Notes: generated by a model not told the origin, from the letters alone. Counted from the stretch's first letter, positions 21,485-33,790 are shown. The stretch: 64,000 nt of DNA from Conchocele bisecta (GCA_029237695.1 CM055265.1:84376447-84440446), one strand, 5' to 3'. Made by a program: numbers and translations.

Positions 21485-21713
21485 CAGGGGGCCGTTTCAC
21501 TAAACTCCGTACGACTAAAATGTTCGTAAGTGCAAACTTATGATAGTCTGTAGATTGCACATTAACAATGTTTTCTTGTGAACAATTATTGGATTTATAT
21601 TTATATATAGGTTGCATGCTCAATAAATGTAAATGCATCAATTAAAATTTCCAGACAATCCCAAATTGGCTCTTACGAACATTTTAGTCGTACGAAGGTT
21701 AGTGAAACGGCCC
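21485..21713. repeat. MITE B, full but diverged copy
   Basis: It has the same ends; the central palindrome is shortened to 'ataggttgcatgctcaataa'. It lies just upstream of the cystine-knot exon. Confidence 0.85.
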
Positions 21714-21848
21714 ACATGAGTAGATTGCTAGAGCTACTGTTCACAACTAAGAAATATACAAATTGTCAATTGATATATATATTCTAATTGCCAGCAGTAA
21801 CTCTGCAGAACTCCCGTACCGGCCGGTAGAATTACTGCACACCACTAC

Positions 21849-22289
21849 ATGTCGCTCTATTTCTGGAAATCCATTTTCAGATGCAGCTGCGGGAAGCATA
21901 AGCCACTGTGTTCGCCACTGAAGATAACGGCGTGGATATTTGTGAGTGCGCTGGTCGGCTCACAGACGGTGTCGGCCTGCAGTCGGCAGTTCAGTGTTGA
22001 GACAGTCACACACCCCGGTTGCCTGCCCAGACGGGTCCTTACGCGGCAATGCGTCGGCACCTGTTCGCCACCATCCACCTCTTCACTGATAAACGTTTTA
22101 AACAGAGACGAGTCGCGTGTACAGTGCACCGCCACGAGTTTGTTAACGAGAAGGGTGACGTTGAAATGTCCTATCGCGCAAGAACGAACATTATTTACTA
22201 GAGTACAAGTTGCTGTGGGTATGCCGATGGACTGCATGTGTGTAAGGCGTTCAACGAATAACGATAGTTCTTCAAGCGAACACGGGTAA
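21849..22289 (+). CDS. Secreted cystine-knot (glycoprotein-hormone/bursicon/DAN-like) protein, single exon or exon of a larger gene
   Basis: The 146-codon frame has a hydrophobic stretch at residues 26-43 (KITAWIFVSALVGSQTVSA) that looks like a signal peptide cleaved before C44. Eight cysteines follow in CTCK order: C44, C58 (in HPGC), C68-V-G-T-C72 (the diagnostic CxGxC), C93, C107 (in KCP) and C129-M-C131. Known family members are secreted ligands or hormone subunits stabilised by a three-disulphide knot and often work as dimers. Against bursicon subunits, the 'CxCC' site is a single C93 and the last cysteine is absent. A 'tgt|gtaagg' donor directly after C131 could splice to an exon supplying it. 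A good acceptor ('ccattttcag') near 21881 suggests the true start may lie in an upstream exon, since ATG 21849 gives an unusually long pre-signal segment. The long opposite-strand frame (21857-22381) is a shadow. The superfamily is fairly sure; the subfamily is not. Confidence 0.62.
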   Translation: MSLYFWKSIFRCSCGKHKPLCSPLKITAWIFVSALVGSQTVSACSRQFSVETVTHPGCLPRRVLTRQCVGTCSPPSTSSLINVLNRDESRVQCTATSLLTRRVTLKCPIAQERTLFTRVQVAVGMPMDCMCVRRSTNNDSSSSEHG

Positions 22290-22485
22290 TGTTCCATGAA
22301 GAGAACGGAAGAAAACCGTGCAGTGCCGTCAATCATGGTTATAGCTGGACTAGCCAGGGCCAACACAACGATATGTACCACAGTACAAATGCATATGGGA
22401 TATTGTATTTGTGTTACATTTACACACTACAAAAGACATACGCGCATGTAGATATTTGAATGACTCGACAGGCGAATTCCATATA

Positions 22486-22574
22486 CGATACTCACGAAAA
22501 ACACTCTCTGGACATTCATGTTGCGACTTTTAGTCGCAACATGAATGTTCAGAGAGTGTTTTTCGTGAGTATCG
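22486..22574. repeat. 43 bp-arm hairpin with 3 nt loop
   Basis: 'cgatactcacgaaaaacact'...'gttgcgact', loop TTT, then the inverse copy with one mismatch. The pairing resumes outside a short asymmetric insertion ('gacaggcga' / 'tcgcctgac'). It is probably a MITE. It lies about 200 bp downstream of the cystine-knot frame. Confidence 0.85.
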
Positions 22575-23330
22575 CCTGACAGCAGATTCCACGAGACGCT
22601 GCTTGAGAACAGACCATTCAAACTGTGTTTATTTTACCGAGTAATAAATGAATATGTTACATGACCAACTACGATTGAATAAAAAACACTAGTTTTAAGG
22701 TAGTCAAACATGTTTGTCAAGACCTATGTCCCACAAGACGCATGTTTTGTTTATTTCTTTATTTACGTCTCATCAACTGTACAACACAACATACATATAT
22801 TTAATAGCATTTATACAATATACAATATACATGCACAGTTGTCATTCAATATAGAATTATAAGAGACGACTCACTTCCACGTATCACAGCACCGTTTAAA
22901 ATAACCTATGTACACTTGTAAAGCTCATAATAAACAAATGTACACTGTTTCCAAAACAATTGAGGAGGATATAAGACATTCGACATGTACATACGTATCA
23001 CAATACTTGTTGCATTATAGGGAGCTAAATGCATACACACTCATAACATATGCATTAATGCTAATATAGGAAACGGGCAACAAATTGATTTCGCATAGAC
23101 CCACATTCACACAAACATGACAATCGCAAACTACCTGCGACAAAATCAATTTTGTTGCTTCCATTACTGAAGTCAGTGACCTAAGCCGGTTCTAGATACA
23201 TGTCAAACACGGCCTTTTTTTGACGGAACCATCTACTTTCACTTTCGAAATCTCTATCTCACCCCCACATCAAGTCACACACAGAACATTTAACCTGCAT
23301 GTGTAGAGCATGCACATACTATTTGGTTAC
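22575..23330. other. Unassigned interval with a block repeated at 23755
   Basis: 'tagtcaaacatgtttgtcaa' with 'cacaagacgcatgtttt' (22693-22757) and 'atgcattaatgctaatatag' (23049) recur as 23757-23797 and 23876-23897. The flanks of hairpin elements E1 and E2 are therefore paralogous. Confidence 0.5.
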
Positions 23331-23722
23331 TTACAGAGCCCCACAAGGGACATGGAATTTTTTTTATTAATTCGTTCCCACGAAATAACAATTCGTTCCC
23401 TCAATTTAACAATTCGTTCCATCGAATTAACAATTCGTTCCCACGATATAACAATTCGTTCCCACGAAATAACAATTCGTTCCCACGGGAACGAATTGTT
23501 AATTCGTTGGAACGAATTGTTATATCGTTGGAACGAATTGTTAATTCGAGGGAACGAATTGTTAAATTGAGGGAACGAATCTATTCGAGGGAACGAATTG
23601 TTCAATTGAGGGAACGAATTGTTATTTCGTGGAAACGAATTGTTATTTCGTGGGAACGAATCGTTATTTCGTGGGAACGAATTAATAAAAAAGAATTCTA
23701 CGTCACCTACGGGGCTCCGTAA
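23331..23722. mobile_element. Hairpin element E1 with ~21 bp tandem-repeat arms
   Basis: The ends are TTACAGAGCCCCACAAGGGA and the inverse ('cacctacggggctccgtaa'), each followed by an A/T-run. Both arms consist of repeated 'caattcgttcccacgaaata' / 'caattcgttccctcaattta' units, inverted about the centre near 23486 ('ttcgttcccacgggaacgaa'). The whole element can fold into one hairpin. Because units are ~21 bp, all three frames of both strands can stay open, giving meaningless 'ERIV' proteins. Confidence 0.85.
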
Positions 23723-23932
23723 ATTCCAGAGGATACTCATGAAAGACGCCCTAAGTTTAGTCAAACATATTTATCAAGTCGCACAAGACGCATATTTATG
23801 TGTACACACTCGTATCTATTACTCTAATTATAGCAGGATAATTGAATTCTTACATCTACGCGCTCTTATTGAGATGCATTAATGCTAATATACAGGAACT
23901 ACAACTAATATAACATGGGCTTACATGGTTAC

Positions 23933-24372
23933 TTACGGAGCCCCGCAGGGGACATGGATTTTTTTTCATGATTAATTCGTTCCCACGATATAACAATTCG
24001 TTCCCTCAATTTAACAATTCGTTCCCTCGAATTAATAATTCGTTCCCTCGCACGAAATGACATTTCCTTCCCTCAATTTAACAATTCGTTCCATTGAATT
24101 ACAATTCGTTCCCACGATATAACAATTTGATCCCACGAATTAACAATTCGTTCCCGTGGGAACGAATTGTTATTTCGTGGGAACGAATTGTTAAATTGAG
24201 GGAACGGCCATGGAAACGAATTGTTAATTCGAGGGAACGAATTGTTAATTCGTGGGAACGAATTGTTAAATTGGGGGAACGAATTGTTATTTCGTGCGAA
24301 CGAATTGTTATATCGTGGGATCGAAATAATAATAATAAAAAAAAAATTCTACGTCCCCTGCGGGGCTCCGTA
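23933..24372. mobile_element. Hairpin element E2, same family as E1
   Basis: TTACGGAGCCCCGCAGGGGA and 'cccctgcggggctccgta' ends, with the same tandem ~21 bp arms inverted near 24155. It lies 210 bp from E1 in related flanking sequence. Confidence 0.85.
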
Positions 24373-24719
24373 GTTTCTTGCTTCTATCTCTTGAGTCTAT
24401 ATAAAAGCATCAGAGTCATGTCATTTTTTTCCGGATGTTATCTCGGCCACCATCGTCGTTTCAAGATGGTTGCATGTTACATGGAGAGCACACAATCCCA
24501 CAGGAGACCAATGAAACTACACACTATGATAGTAACGTGCTAATTCGCAGTAATCAAGGACGCTCAACAATATGCCACATAGTACAAGCATGCACTCCAC
24601 AAGCAGGAAAAGCTACAGGACATGTACTAATACATCGGGTGGATAAGAAAAATAACACCGACATTCAAATTCCCATATCTCACACACTATGTACATTACA
24701 GGCATAAGATAGGTTTTTA
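24373..24719. other. Unassigned interval
   Basis: Short frames without motifs. Confidence 0.4.
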
Positions 24720-25735
24720 GAACCATCTCTGCGCACCAAAGATTTGTGTTACCAAAGTGACTATACATATCTACTCTATATATTCCCGCATGATAGACCT
24801 TCAGAAGTAGCAGCTTAAGCCTAGTAATTTGCATAAACAAGATGGCCGCCAATGAAAAAGTACGTTACTACATGTTGTGGAAGCAGTTTTAAAAGTACAA
24901 ACAAATACCCATAAACTTCAGGCATTGAATGCTTCATAGACGTCTAAATGTTTATCAATCCATATTATTAGGAATATGATGTACAGAAACCAACATGGCC
25001 GCCATTTTACACGAATTCTATGAATTGTTTAAAGAAACAGACACGCACGAGCAATTACATGTTGACACCACACACATATATAAAACTAACATAGCGGTAA
25101 TGTGTTTAGCATATTGGTATTAATAATAATACGCAACAAAAACAGAACATTTGTGGTATAAAGGTGTAATATTGCATATACAATATGGCCGACCTTTTGA
25201 AATGTATATCCAGTTTCTGGTATATTTATATGCAACGTCGTTGTTTCAGCAGCCACGTAATGGTTAATGCAAACGCAATTCTGATATGTGATAAATGATA
25301 TGTTATAAAATGCTTATAAACCAATTTCACGATAAAAAGAGAAGTGCGTAAATCCAAAATGGCCGCCATTTTATACGAATTTCGTAAATTATACTTATAA
25401 CTTTGATGTCAATGTCGGTACCACATACCCGTTCAAAACTGCAAAGACTACACGCATTTTATACACATTCGTTGATCTACAGCTTACTAAAAGCATGAAA
25501 AGGAACATACACATATTAATTCGCATATTTAAGATATCCATTACTGTAACATTGGAACAACAATTTCTGGAATTTATTTCACGTATTACACATAACATAT
25601 CAGACAAGAGCAAACCGATCAGCTTCGATTAAACCATTGGCATGCCTAAAAAAGTTTATTTATATCCGTTTGAGGCAAATATAATTTGCATACTTTCAAA
25701 ATGGCCGCCATTTCGTACAATATGTGTAGCAATGC
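24720..25735 (-). repeat. Left arm of a large inverted-repeat region
   Basis: 'atggccgccat' recurs at about 24842, 24994, 25361 and 25702, with a variant at 25186 ('atatggccgaccttttgaaa'). It is usually followed by 'tttaYacgaattYYrtaaatt'-like sequence. The outer end 24720-24862 matches, in reverse, 29701-29717 joined to 34077-34200 (including 'aaatctttggtgcgc' and 'tcttgtttatgcaaattac'). Units here are in the opposite orientation to those of the right arm. Confidence 0.75.
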
Positions 25736-28700
25736 AACTAAACCCCCATATATATTTTATCGGTAGCAGCTGAATAAAAATGATAATTATGTATTACATA
25801 TCTGCTTTATTATGACTAGAAGCTGTACTACATACCTGTTTTGACATTTACAATATAGTGTACTGTGTGCTTATCATTGTACAGGTGTTTTTTATTAAAA
25901 GTGTAATATCCACTACTAACGCTCATTAGTAATAATATATCTGTCTTAAGATTGGAACATATTGTATCATGTGTTATTCCATTTTGTATTTTGTCTCATG
26001 CATTACCATGCACTGCATAATGTGCAAGAAGAAACGTTTATATGAGTAACAAAGTGTACACAATTCATATGACAAAATCAAAATTAAGAAAAATTATGTA
26101 ATATAGCCAATTAATATCATATAACATACATCATGCATGCACTTTCAGCGGCAATTTAATCTATGCCCAAAATTACCGCCAACTAAGACTAAACAAAAGT
26201 TAGAAGTGTCGAAATTACACTACTGTTGTACACTGTTCTGTTATTACTACTTTGTGTACGTAAACATACCTGTTTGAACACGTAGCGAACATTATATATC
26301 ACTTCATTCATTTAATAGTTTGTCCTTACTCATTGCTTACTTTATGTTGATTACTGACCTCAGGGAAACATGACGGCAAATCATGCAAGAGGGGTAGCAT
26401 GTGTGTTTTGATCAGTATATTACAAACAATATCAAGATACCCACGACTATCGCCGAACACGTCTACGCGGTTCACGTTCTATTTCTAGCTGATTGCCTAA
26501 ATGTGTATTTGTGGGACCGTGTCCCGCTAATCATGGAATCCATGTTAGTGTCAATTCAATACTCGACCTACATGCACGTATTTGGCACATTATACTTATT
26601 TTCCAGGCCAGGACGTGGTGTTCGGTCTATCGGATGTATTCTTTTCTATGTTCCATGCACATGCATGCTTAACCGAACTTAAGTGGATCAATATATGTCT
26701 TAGTTTTAGTGCAGATGGGCTATTAATAAGTGCACCCAATATGGAATGCATATGCCATTCGCTCATGTTGCACATTCATTGACATAAACTAGTTGTATAC
26801 ACAGACGAGTTTCTGACTAATCAACCATATGTATGTTAATTGTTCGACTTGCATGCCGCGTAAAATGATACAAATTCCAAAAGAATGCACTATAAGAAGT
26901 CCCTCTAGTTGTAACTACACAAACACATTCTGGAATGGTATATGTTTTTCATATGCATGAATTCCATAACCAGCAGAGTATGATTCAGAACTGTAAGTAC
27001 ATTTAATAATATAACAATGTTAAATATTGCATGTAAAGCAATATAAAATAAATCAATACTCCAACTGCTGGTCGTGGATTTCATGTTTGTGCCACGTTCA
27101 AAGCTCCGCCGCTATGTGCGTGTTATGTGTTTAACCTGATGTATTGCGTTTCTAGTATACATATGTTCATGTGTCTCCTTTGGGTATCGTGTTATATATT
27201 GTCAATAGTATAGCATGCACAAATATAATGAGCTATGACAACAACGAAACATTTATGAAACGGCCATAGAAATAATTTATCCACATGGGTTGTGGAAAGA
27301 TAACAAACAGAACTAGGAATACATGTATGAACTTGTATCATGAAACATGAAGACTTATAGGCAAAATGAATAATGATGCTGGATAAACCACTATGTTGAC
27401 GTATATGTTTAGACTAATTTCTCGTAACACATTATGGTGGATGCTGACATGTGGTAGATAGAATGTATCACCACACACAGCTTGTCATACAGTGCACCTC
27501 TTTTCTGTTATTACCAATGTACGGTGGTCTATTATATGTGGTCTCATTTCGGTATATTGTCAATATTCTGAATAAAACAAGCAGTACAGCAGCTAACTTT
27601 GGACAGGTACAAAGTAGAAGTATTATAGTTTCAGCTCTAGGTTTGATGCCCCAACCAGGATGCAGCAAGTACTGACAGTGCGCATTAATACTACTAAGAC
27701 CAAAACAAAAATATGTTATTACAATATAATATCCGCCCAGTATGTGCAGCATGCCAAGGGGTAAAACAATCTGTTTTTCGTTTCTTTGTTTATTTTCATA
27801 ATTCCGCCGATAACATAAACATGATAAATTGTAATATTTCGTAAATGTGTTGTATATTCTGTTAACCATTACGTACTGTTTGCATATTTGCGATACATGA
27901 TTTTATTCTATAGCTACCCCAAGGCCAATAGTCAAAGTCAAATGGCGTTTGCGCTAAAGCCTCTGGCAAAATGTGTGTTAATATACTATCCGTCAATCGA
28001 ATTGGCGGCCGGGGTTATCCATTGATGTCAGAATATTAGTTTTATATTGTTTATTTGTTAAGTACCTTGTCATTAATATACAACGCATACATCAAGTTGA
28101 TATCTACTGTATTCCTATTACGACCGCATACTAGTAACATTAGCTGAACGAGCAATTGCCGTTAAACGAGGATGGCTGGTATACTGTTGATATGAACATT
28201 CAAATTAGTACTTAATTTAATTACTGATAATAAATATAGAGTATTAACACTATTACATAAACACTTTAAATAACCGGACCGCTGTGCATGCATATATAGC
28301 AGATACTGATTCCATGAAATTTGCATTAAATATTATTTTCGGCAAAATATTAATATCCAAATGTGTGGGTCGGGCTCCATATACGCACCATTAGTCCACA
28401 CATGTATACGTACATAGCGTACTTGTAACAATTCAACGGCTGTACATACATTTTAAATATTAAATAATACAATACGTAGCTAGCAATCGTATTTTGTGCA
28501 GACATATATTACCAATACAAACAGTAGATGTGTCCAACAGATAAACTCGATTAACAAATGTATTAAAAATCTGACCTTTCTGGGTGTATAATTATTGACT
28601 AATATTGTTACAATTCTTTTAAAGACGGGCGGAGAGTAATGTAATATATATGCAACTAATACTTCCAACGTATATGATTAGGACATATCAGTCTAAACAG

Positions 28701-28830
28701 CATTGCAACGTTTAATTTCGGACTGGAACATGACGTACTCATTGATATAGTCAGGGCCTATCAATTAACAATTAATAGTCGACCCAGATATAGTGAGTAT
28801 GCCAATTTATGTACATGTACATACATGACA
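25736..28830. other. AT-rich centre of the inverted-repeat region, nothing coding
   Basis: This long AT-rich stretch has only short frames on both strands, none with a motif I recognise. I see no RNA gene and no clear repeat boundary. It may be degenerate interior of the large element or ordinary intergenic DNA. Confidence 0.45.
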
Positions 28831-29716
28831 AAATGCCTGTAAAATGGCGGCCATCTTTGATTTATACAAATTATAATTATATTCCTTTAAAATTTGAGAA
28901 GTAAATCTTTTGCAATGTGTCACCTCATATGTGTCAGAAATTGTTATCATTTCCCTTCTGGTATTACTGGTACAAAATGATGCAATTTCTGTTAGCAGAT
29001 TAACACTGGCCGCCACCCTTTTTCATATATATTAAATCGTTAATTATCTTCTGACATATGCCATTGTTACCACGATTGTGTATAGTCATCTTGTGAGCCC
29101 GTCTATTTTGCCTTGTATCGAAGCTGTTCATGACAGGCAGTGTGTGCCAACTGATCAGCATAAGCAACATAATTTGTATAAAATGGCGGCCATCTTCGAT
29201 TTATTGAACATGTGGATATCACAAAATGGCCTGGTAAACCGGTGGATGCATTATATTTATTAATTATTCGAAGTTGGTTGGCAAATTCCCTTCGTTTATG
29301 CATGTACGATACATCTAGAGAGAAATTCTATAAAATAATGTAATTTTCAACAATTACTGCCATCTTGTTTGTGGAACTTAACAAGTGTGCACTACTGCCA
29401 TGATGCTTCTAATACATGTAATGTTCAGAATACATATATCTGAACGACTTATGGCCGTATTACTTCATAACTAGTGTTTGATACCCACATTGATAGCACA
29501 TCTTTGTCAATTTATTTACATATTTTAGGAAATTCCTGTAAAATGGCGGCCATCTTGGATTTTCACAACCTCAGTTCAAGCTTATATAGATTGTTATATA
29601 TTCAATAATGTATTAGCTATTAAATAAATGAAGATGCGCCAATATGACCCTTCTAATATTGGTTCCACAATGTAATATATATCCTACGGTAGCCGATGCT
29701 TTTTTCACTGGCGGCC
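28831..29716 (+). repeat. Right arm of the large inverted-repeat region (to the hAT insertion)
   Basis: 'aaaatggcggccatctt' units recur at 28851, 29180 and 29538, and the arm ends at the 'tggcggcc' where the hAT begins. The rest of the arm continues after the hAT from 34077. Confidence 0.75.
29709..29716 (+). repeat. Left target-site duplication of the hAT element
   Basis: TGGCGGCC(A) recurs at 34077-34084(85). The uninterrupted arm at about 24850 (reverse strand) has it once within 'cattggcggccatcttg'. With canonical CAGGGG ends the flanks match less well, so the exact 8 bp frame is uncertain. Confidence 0.7.
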
Positions 29717-29988
29717 AGGGGCGTAGCTAGCCCTCTATTCATGTGGATTCATAATTGTGCTAGGGGGGTCCGGGGGCATGCCCCCGCCCCCGGAAAATTT
29801 TGAAAACAATGGTGCAATCTGGTGCATTCTGGGCGTTCTGAGGTGCTTTATTTAGTACTGGAAAATGGAAAGTTTTATGATCATAAATCAACAAATAAAT
29901 CCTTTACTCGGTAGATTTTTTTCTCAAAAATAGAGCTAAAATAGCAAACAAATACAAGCCCCGATTATGTTAATAATACTCAGATTGT

Positions 29989-32814
29989 CTAACAGAAGTC
30001 TAATTTTCTGTCCTTTTTGCCAGCGAACTGTATGATTACATGTTCAATGTCAATGTCCATATGTCTGTAACTATGCATCATTGCTAGTCCAGACAGGCGT
30101 TCAGTGGACATAGTGGATCTCATGTAGTTTTTCACCCTTCTCATGATACTGAACGACCTCTCGGCTGAGGCTGTTGAGACTGGCATGGTGATAAGCACTA
30201 CCAGACATATGTAAATGTCTGGGTACAGAGTTTTGTTTGTGTCTTTTAAAGTTGCACTAAGGTCAGAAGGCTTTGTTTCTTCCAAAGACCACCTAACTTT
30301 CCAGCGGGCAACTTCACGTCTGAAGCTTTCACGATCTCCACTGAAGTCGTCATGAAATGCATCGAATATGGCATTTTCTTGAGCAGGTGTCAGTTCATAG
30401 ACAATAATTGGTATCAGGTACTGTGCTTTGAACCTGTCGTTGGCGATTACAAGGCGATCTTCCAGTTCTACAACCAGATGGTCAACGAACGGGTAATATA
30501 GTGCCCTTTTCCAATAGTCGGCGGGAACGTTGCCACGGTGGCGTTGGTGTCGAGCTGTTCTTGGCTTTGAAGGTTCTACTTCCTGCACTTCGGCCATGGC
30601 CACTGCTTTGCCGTACAACTCATGCCACACATCGTCGTCCGTTCTCTCGGCACGGAATATTGCTATCAAAACTTGGCTCTCCCTGGCTGCCTCAACTAAG
30701 TCGATGTTTTGTTTCTGTAAAAGTTTATTCAGCGGCATAACACCCTGAAGCACGAACTCAACAACAATCAGAGAGACGATAAAGTCGAATCCAAGGATGC
30801 TACACCTATAGCTGCGCGCTTTGGAGTCTCCTGCTAGCTCTATCACCTCGAGGGCATTTACTATAGTGGTGTATGCGGCTTTAAAGGTGTAGAGCGAGTC
30901 CGCACGACTGGCCCATCTTGTCTCACAGAGGCTCTGCAGACGGGTTCGCTTGTTCATTTCTTCTCTAGAAACCGGGTCGTTTCACAGCTCTTCCTGAAAT
31001 GCAAGTAGACGTTTCGCAGAATACTTGAATGCAAAACCGATTTGCTGCACTGTGTCCAGCAAGTTTCTAACAAGTGGTTCTTTGCAGGCGTGCACGATGG
31101 AAAGATTCAAGCTATGGGCTTTGCAGTGAACATACATGGCTTGTGGAACTAGTTGCTGTACCCGAGCTTGTACACCACGATGACACCCAGACATATTACT
31201 GGCTCCATCGTAACCCTGGCCACGCATCTTAGTAATATCTAGCCCAACATTCATTTGACCCTCAATGAACTTATTGAACAGAGCCTCTCCAGTTGTTGAC
31301 TCGGCTTGAATAAAACCAACGAAATCCTCACGGACGTCATTTTCTGACTCGGAATAATACCTTACACACATGGCGATTTGTTCCATAGTGGAGGCATCTG
31401 TCGCCTCGTCTGCAGGAAACGAATAACAAACAGCATCGTTGCATTGCTTCACAATTTTGTTCTTGATATATTCTTCACACACAGTTATTAATTCGTTTTG
31501 GATTTCAGGGGATGTATATGTTACTCTAGAGTTTGAAGCCAAATGAGTTTTCAAGATTTCATCCATAGTAGCCTTGTCATTCAATAGAACCATAAAGTTA
31601 CTGTTGCTGTCATCATGACTTCTAAGTGGGATATTTTGACGACCACAGAGAATGATTACTTCTATTATCGATCTTAACACATGTCGATTTCTGGCAACAG
31701 TGTTTGCGTGGTTCTTAGATAACTGTGATGTAATGCTCTTTTGTTCCCCTTTGACAATTTTCATAAAACTATCAGCACTGGCACAGCAACTATGATGACT
31801 TGAACCATCCTCGACATGCCTTTTGACATACTTTCCTACATTCGACTATTCCGATACTGGGGTGCTGATAAATGTTTTTTTTTTGTATATGCAGATCCAA
31901 ACAGGAGACAGGGTGCGCAGTAGACTGAATTTTCAGAAACTGAATATCGTAGCCAGACGTATTTCTCTAACCAATCACTTGAGAATTGACGCTTGGTTCC
32001 ATACTCTAGGCTGAAATAATAAATCATAAGGATAACAAAGAACCGCATCACGAACAAACCTACCTTCGGGCATTTGCCAACACCATGGACATCAATTAGC
32101 ATGCATGTAAGACATATATAGTCTGCGTTTCGCTGATCATCAACTCGCAAACAAAGAAGACAATACTAGCGAGTCATGATCAGAATGTGCGTTTCATACG
32201 TAGACTGACCCGAGTCCATGGTCACTCACAGATGCCAGAAGGTATATATCCGATTTCTTATGAATTGATCAAATTATTATAGTCAATTTACATGAATGAC
32301 TGTAAGTGACGCTCAACTAATGATAACGGACTTAAATGGAAAACTGTGAGCGAGGAACTTTTGGTTGACTGTTCACATATACTAGGGACATGTTGGAAAA
32401 AAAGAAGTATTTGTTAAGAATCGGATTGCATTTCAGGATTCAGTGATTGGATAACTCTGCTTCATCCCATGGTGTATGTATATTTAATATACGTATGTAT
32501 AGGCCATGCGATTTAGATGTCCAGCATACTTCACGCAAACCTCGTTGATCTGAAAGGCCTACTTATAATTTTACTTACATTGACTTAAACTCGAAAGTTT
32601 TTGTCCATTCTCTGTTGTTTTGTAGAACTGTCATCTTCACCGAGTCGTCGGAAGTACGTGACAACTTTGCTGGATCTGGATACATGTGAGAGATCGCCGA
32701 AAGTTTATCTGGCTCATCCTCTTTCATAGGCTCGGTTGACTTATCCTCTAATTCGTCAACTAGCGTTTCTGCCGACCGGACAGTAAAAAAACTGTCAATC
32801 CTACACTGCGACAT
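29989..32814 (-). pseudogene. hAT transposase (TTF zinc finger, DUF4371, hAT C-terminal dimerisation), ZMYM1-like
   Basis: A two-exon gene model fits. Exon 1 is 32814-32579 (MSQCRIDSFF..., donor 'at|gtaagt'); the intron is 32578-32011; exon 2 is 32010-29989 (acceptor 'ttatttcag'). The phase is preserved across the junction. In order, exon 2 holds a TTF-type zinc finger (FSSDWLEKYVWLRYSV, then CAPCLLFG), a DUF4371/RNase H-like region (NRHVLRSIIE, DEATDAS, RGQGYDGASNMSG, VHCKAHSLNL), the ETRW motif and the dimerisation region (TASAERSFSIMRRVKNYMRS). About 750 residues were encoded. It is broken by a frameshift in a T10 run (31875-31884), an in-frame TAG at 31846-31848 and an in-frame TGA at 30982-30984. 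Otherwise the frame is open, so inactivation looks recent. The T10 frameshift could be a sequencing error; the two stops make that insufficient as a full explanation. A host-domesticated ZMYM1-like gene is less likely because transposon ends are present. Confidence 0.85.
31875..31884 (-). other. Frameshift site in the transposase (A10 on the coding strand)
   Basis: Upstream codons read ...FGSAYTKK. After a one-base shift in this homopolymer the frame continues FISTPVSE-stop-SNVGKYVKRH and joins the DUF4371 region. Confidence 0.75.
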
Positions 32815-33009
32815 GTTAGTTGTTCAAATCCACAATGTCTAGAAGTCCCTGAAATTTGTGAATAAATGTCTGAGATTTTCAGTCAGGTTATTAAAATTAA
32901 AATTTATTTTTACATTGCCAACGTGTTATTACATCGATTTTTCGGTGAGAGAAAACCCATAATGAGTTATTCATTGTGATCTAACAGTGACGAGGGCACC
33001 TGCTAAGTG

Positions 33010-33200
33010 GGAGGGAATGTAATAAATAAGATAATACATCGTACACCTTTCAATATTGTCAAAGAATACACTCGCGTTGATCGATTTCCGCGTAAACAAC
33101 TGGTTCGCTCTGCTCACTCGTGGTTTACGCGGGTACCGACCAACGCTCGTGTATTATTTCACGCTAGTGAATGGTGTACGATGGAGTATCTCTATCTCTC
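33010..33200. repeat. MITE E-like palindrome inside the hAT
   Basis: 'aatacactcgcgttgatcga' pairs with 'accaacgctcgtgtattatt'. The centre 'ccgcgtaaacaactggttcg' pairs with 'gtggtttacgcggg'. 'catcgtacacc' and 'ggtgtacgatg' lie outside. It shares 'gtgtattattt' and 'tacgatgg' with MITE E at 16838. Confidence 0.7.
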
Positions 33201-33699
33201 TTAAATTAGAAAAGTATATAATTAATATTTCTTGAAAATTTCAATACTAAGTTGTCCCAATACAACCGAAATTAATAAAAAAAATCTAAATTATGAATTT
33301 TAGACCATTATGGGCTTCCGTAGTTTTTTTTTTCAAACAACCTGTCACCTTGAAAAAAAATCCGTTTTTTTTGCTGATGCTTTGTATACGATTTTAAATG
33401 TTTAAGTTTGAGATGCATATAAGTATGAAATAATATAGATCTAAGTCTCAAAATAATGAAAATAATATTTAGCCAGGTTATTATAAACAACCCATCGTCC
33501 CACGATAACAGATTACATTTCAACAAGTACAAGTTGTTTCTCCGAAGTGTATGCTGGAAGAACAAGAGTGAGACATGTACAATAAAGAAATCTATTGAAA
33601 CTTACCCGTTTGACAATGCTGGCGTGGACAAAACAAAACTACGAAATCGTTTCCCCCATCCGTTGAGACTCAATGCTACATACGTGACGTCACGAGATT

Positions 33700-33790
33700 T
33701 TGTCGTAGTCCGACCGTGACGTAAACAAACTCGTGACGTAAACAAAGTTTATTTACGTCACGAGTTTCTTTACGTCACGGACTACGACAA
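33700..33790. repeat. Palindrome with repeated 'cgtgacgtaaac' words
   Basis: 'ttgtcgtagtccgaccgtga' pairs with 'tcacggactacgacaa'. Each arm contains two 'cgtgacgtaaac'-type units. It is probably a small MITE. Confidence 0.8.

Noticed and set aside
21857..22381. 174-codon minus-strand frame
   Set aside because: It overlaps the plus-strand cystine-knot frame, whose cysteine pattern is meaningful; the minus frame shows no motif.
23310..24543. 'ERIV'-repeat proteins of 86-149 residues
   Set aside because: These are translations of the ~21 bp hairpin-arm repeats, open on both strands.
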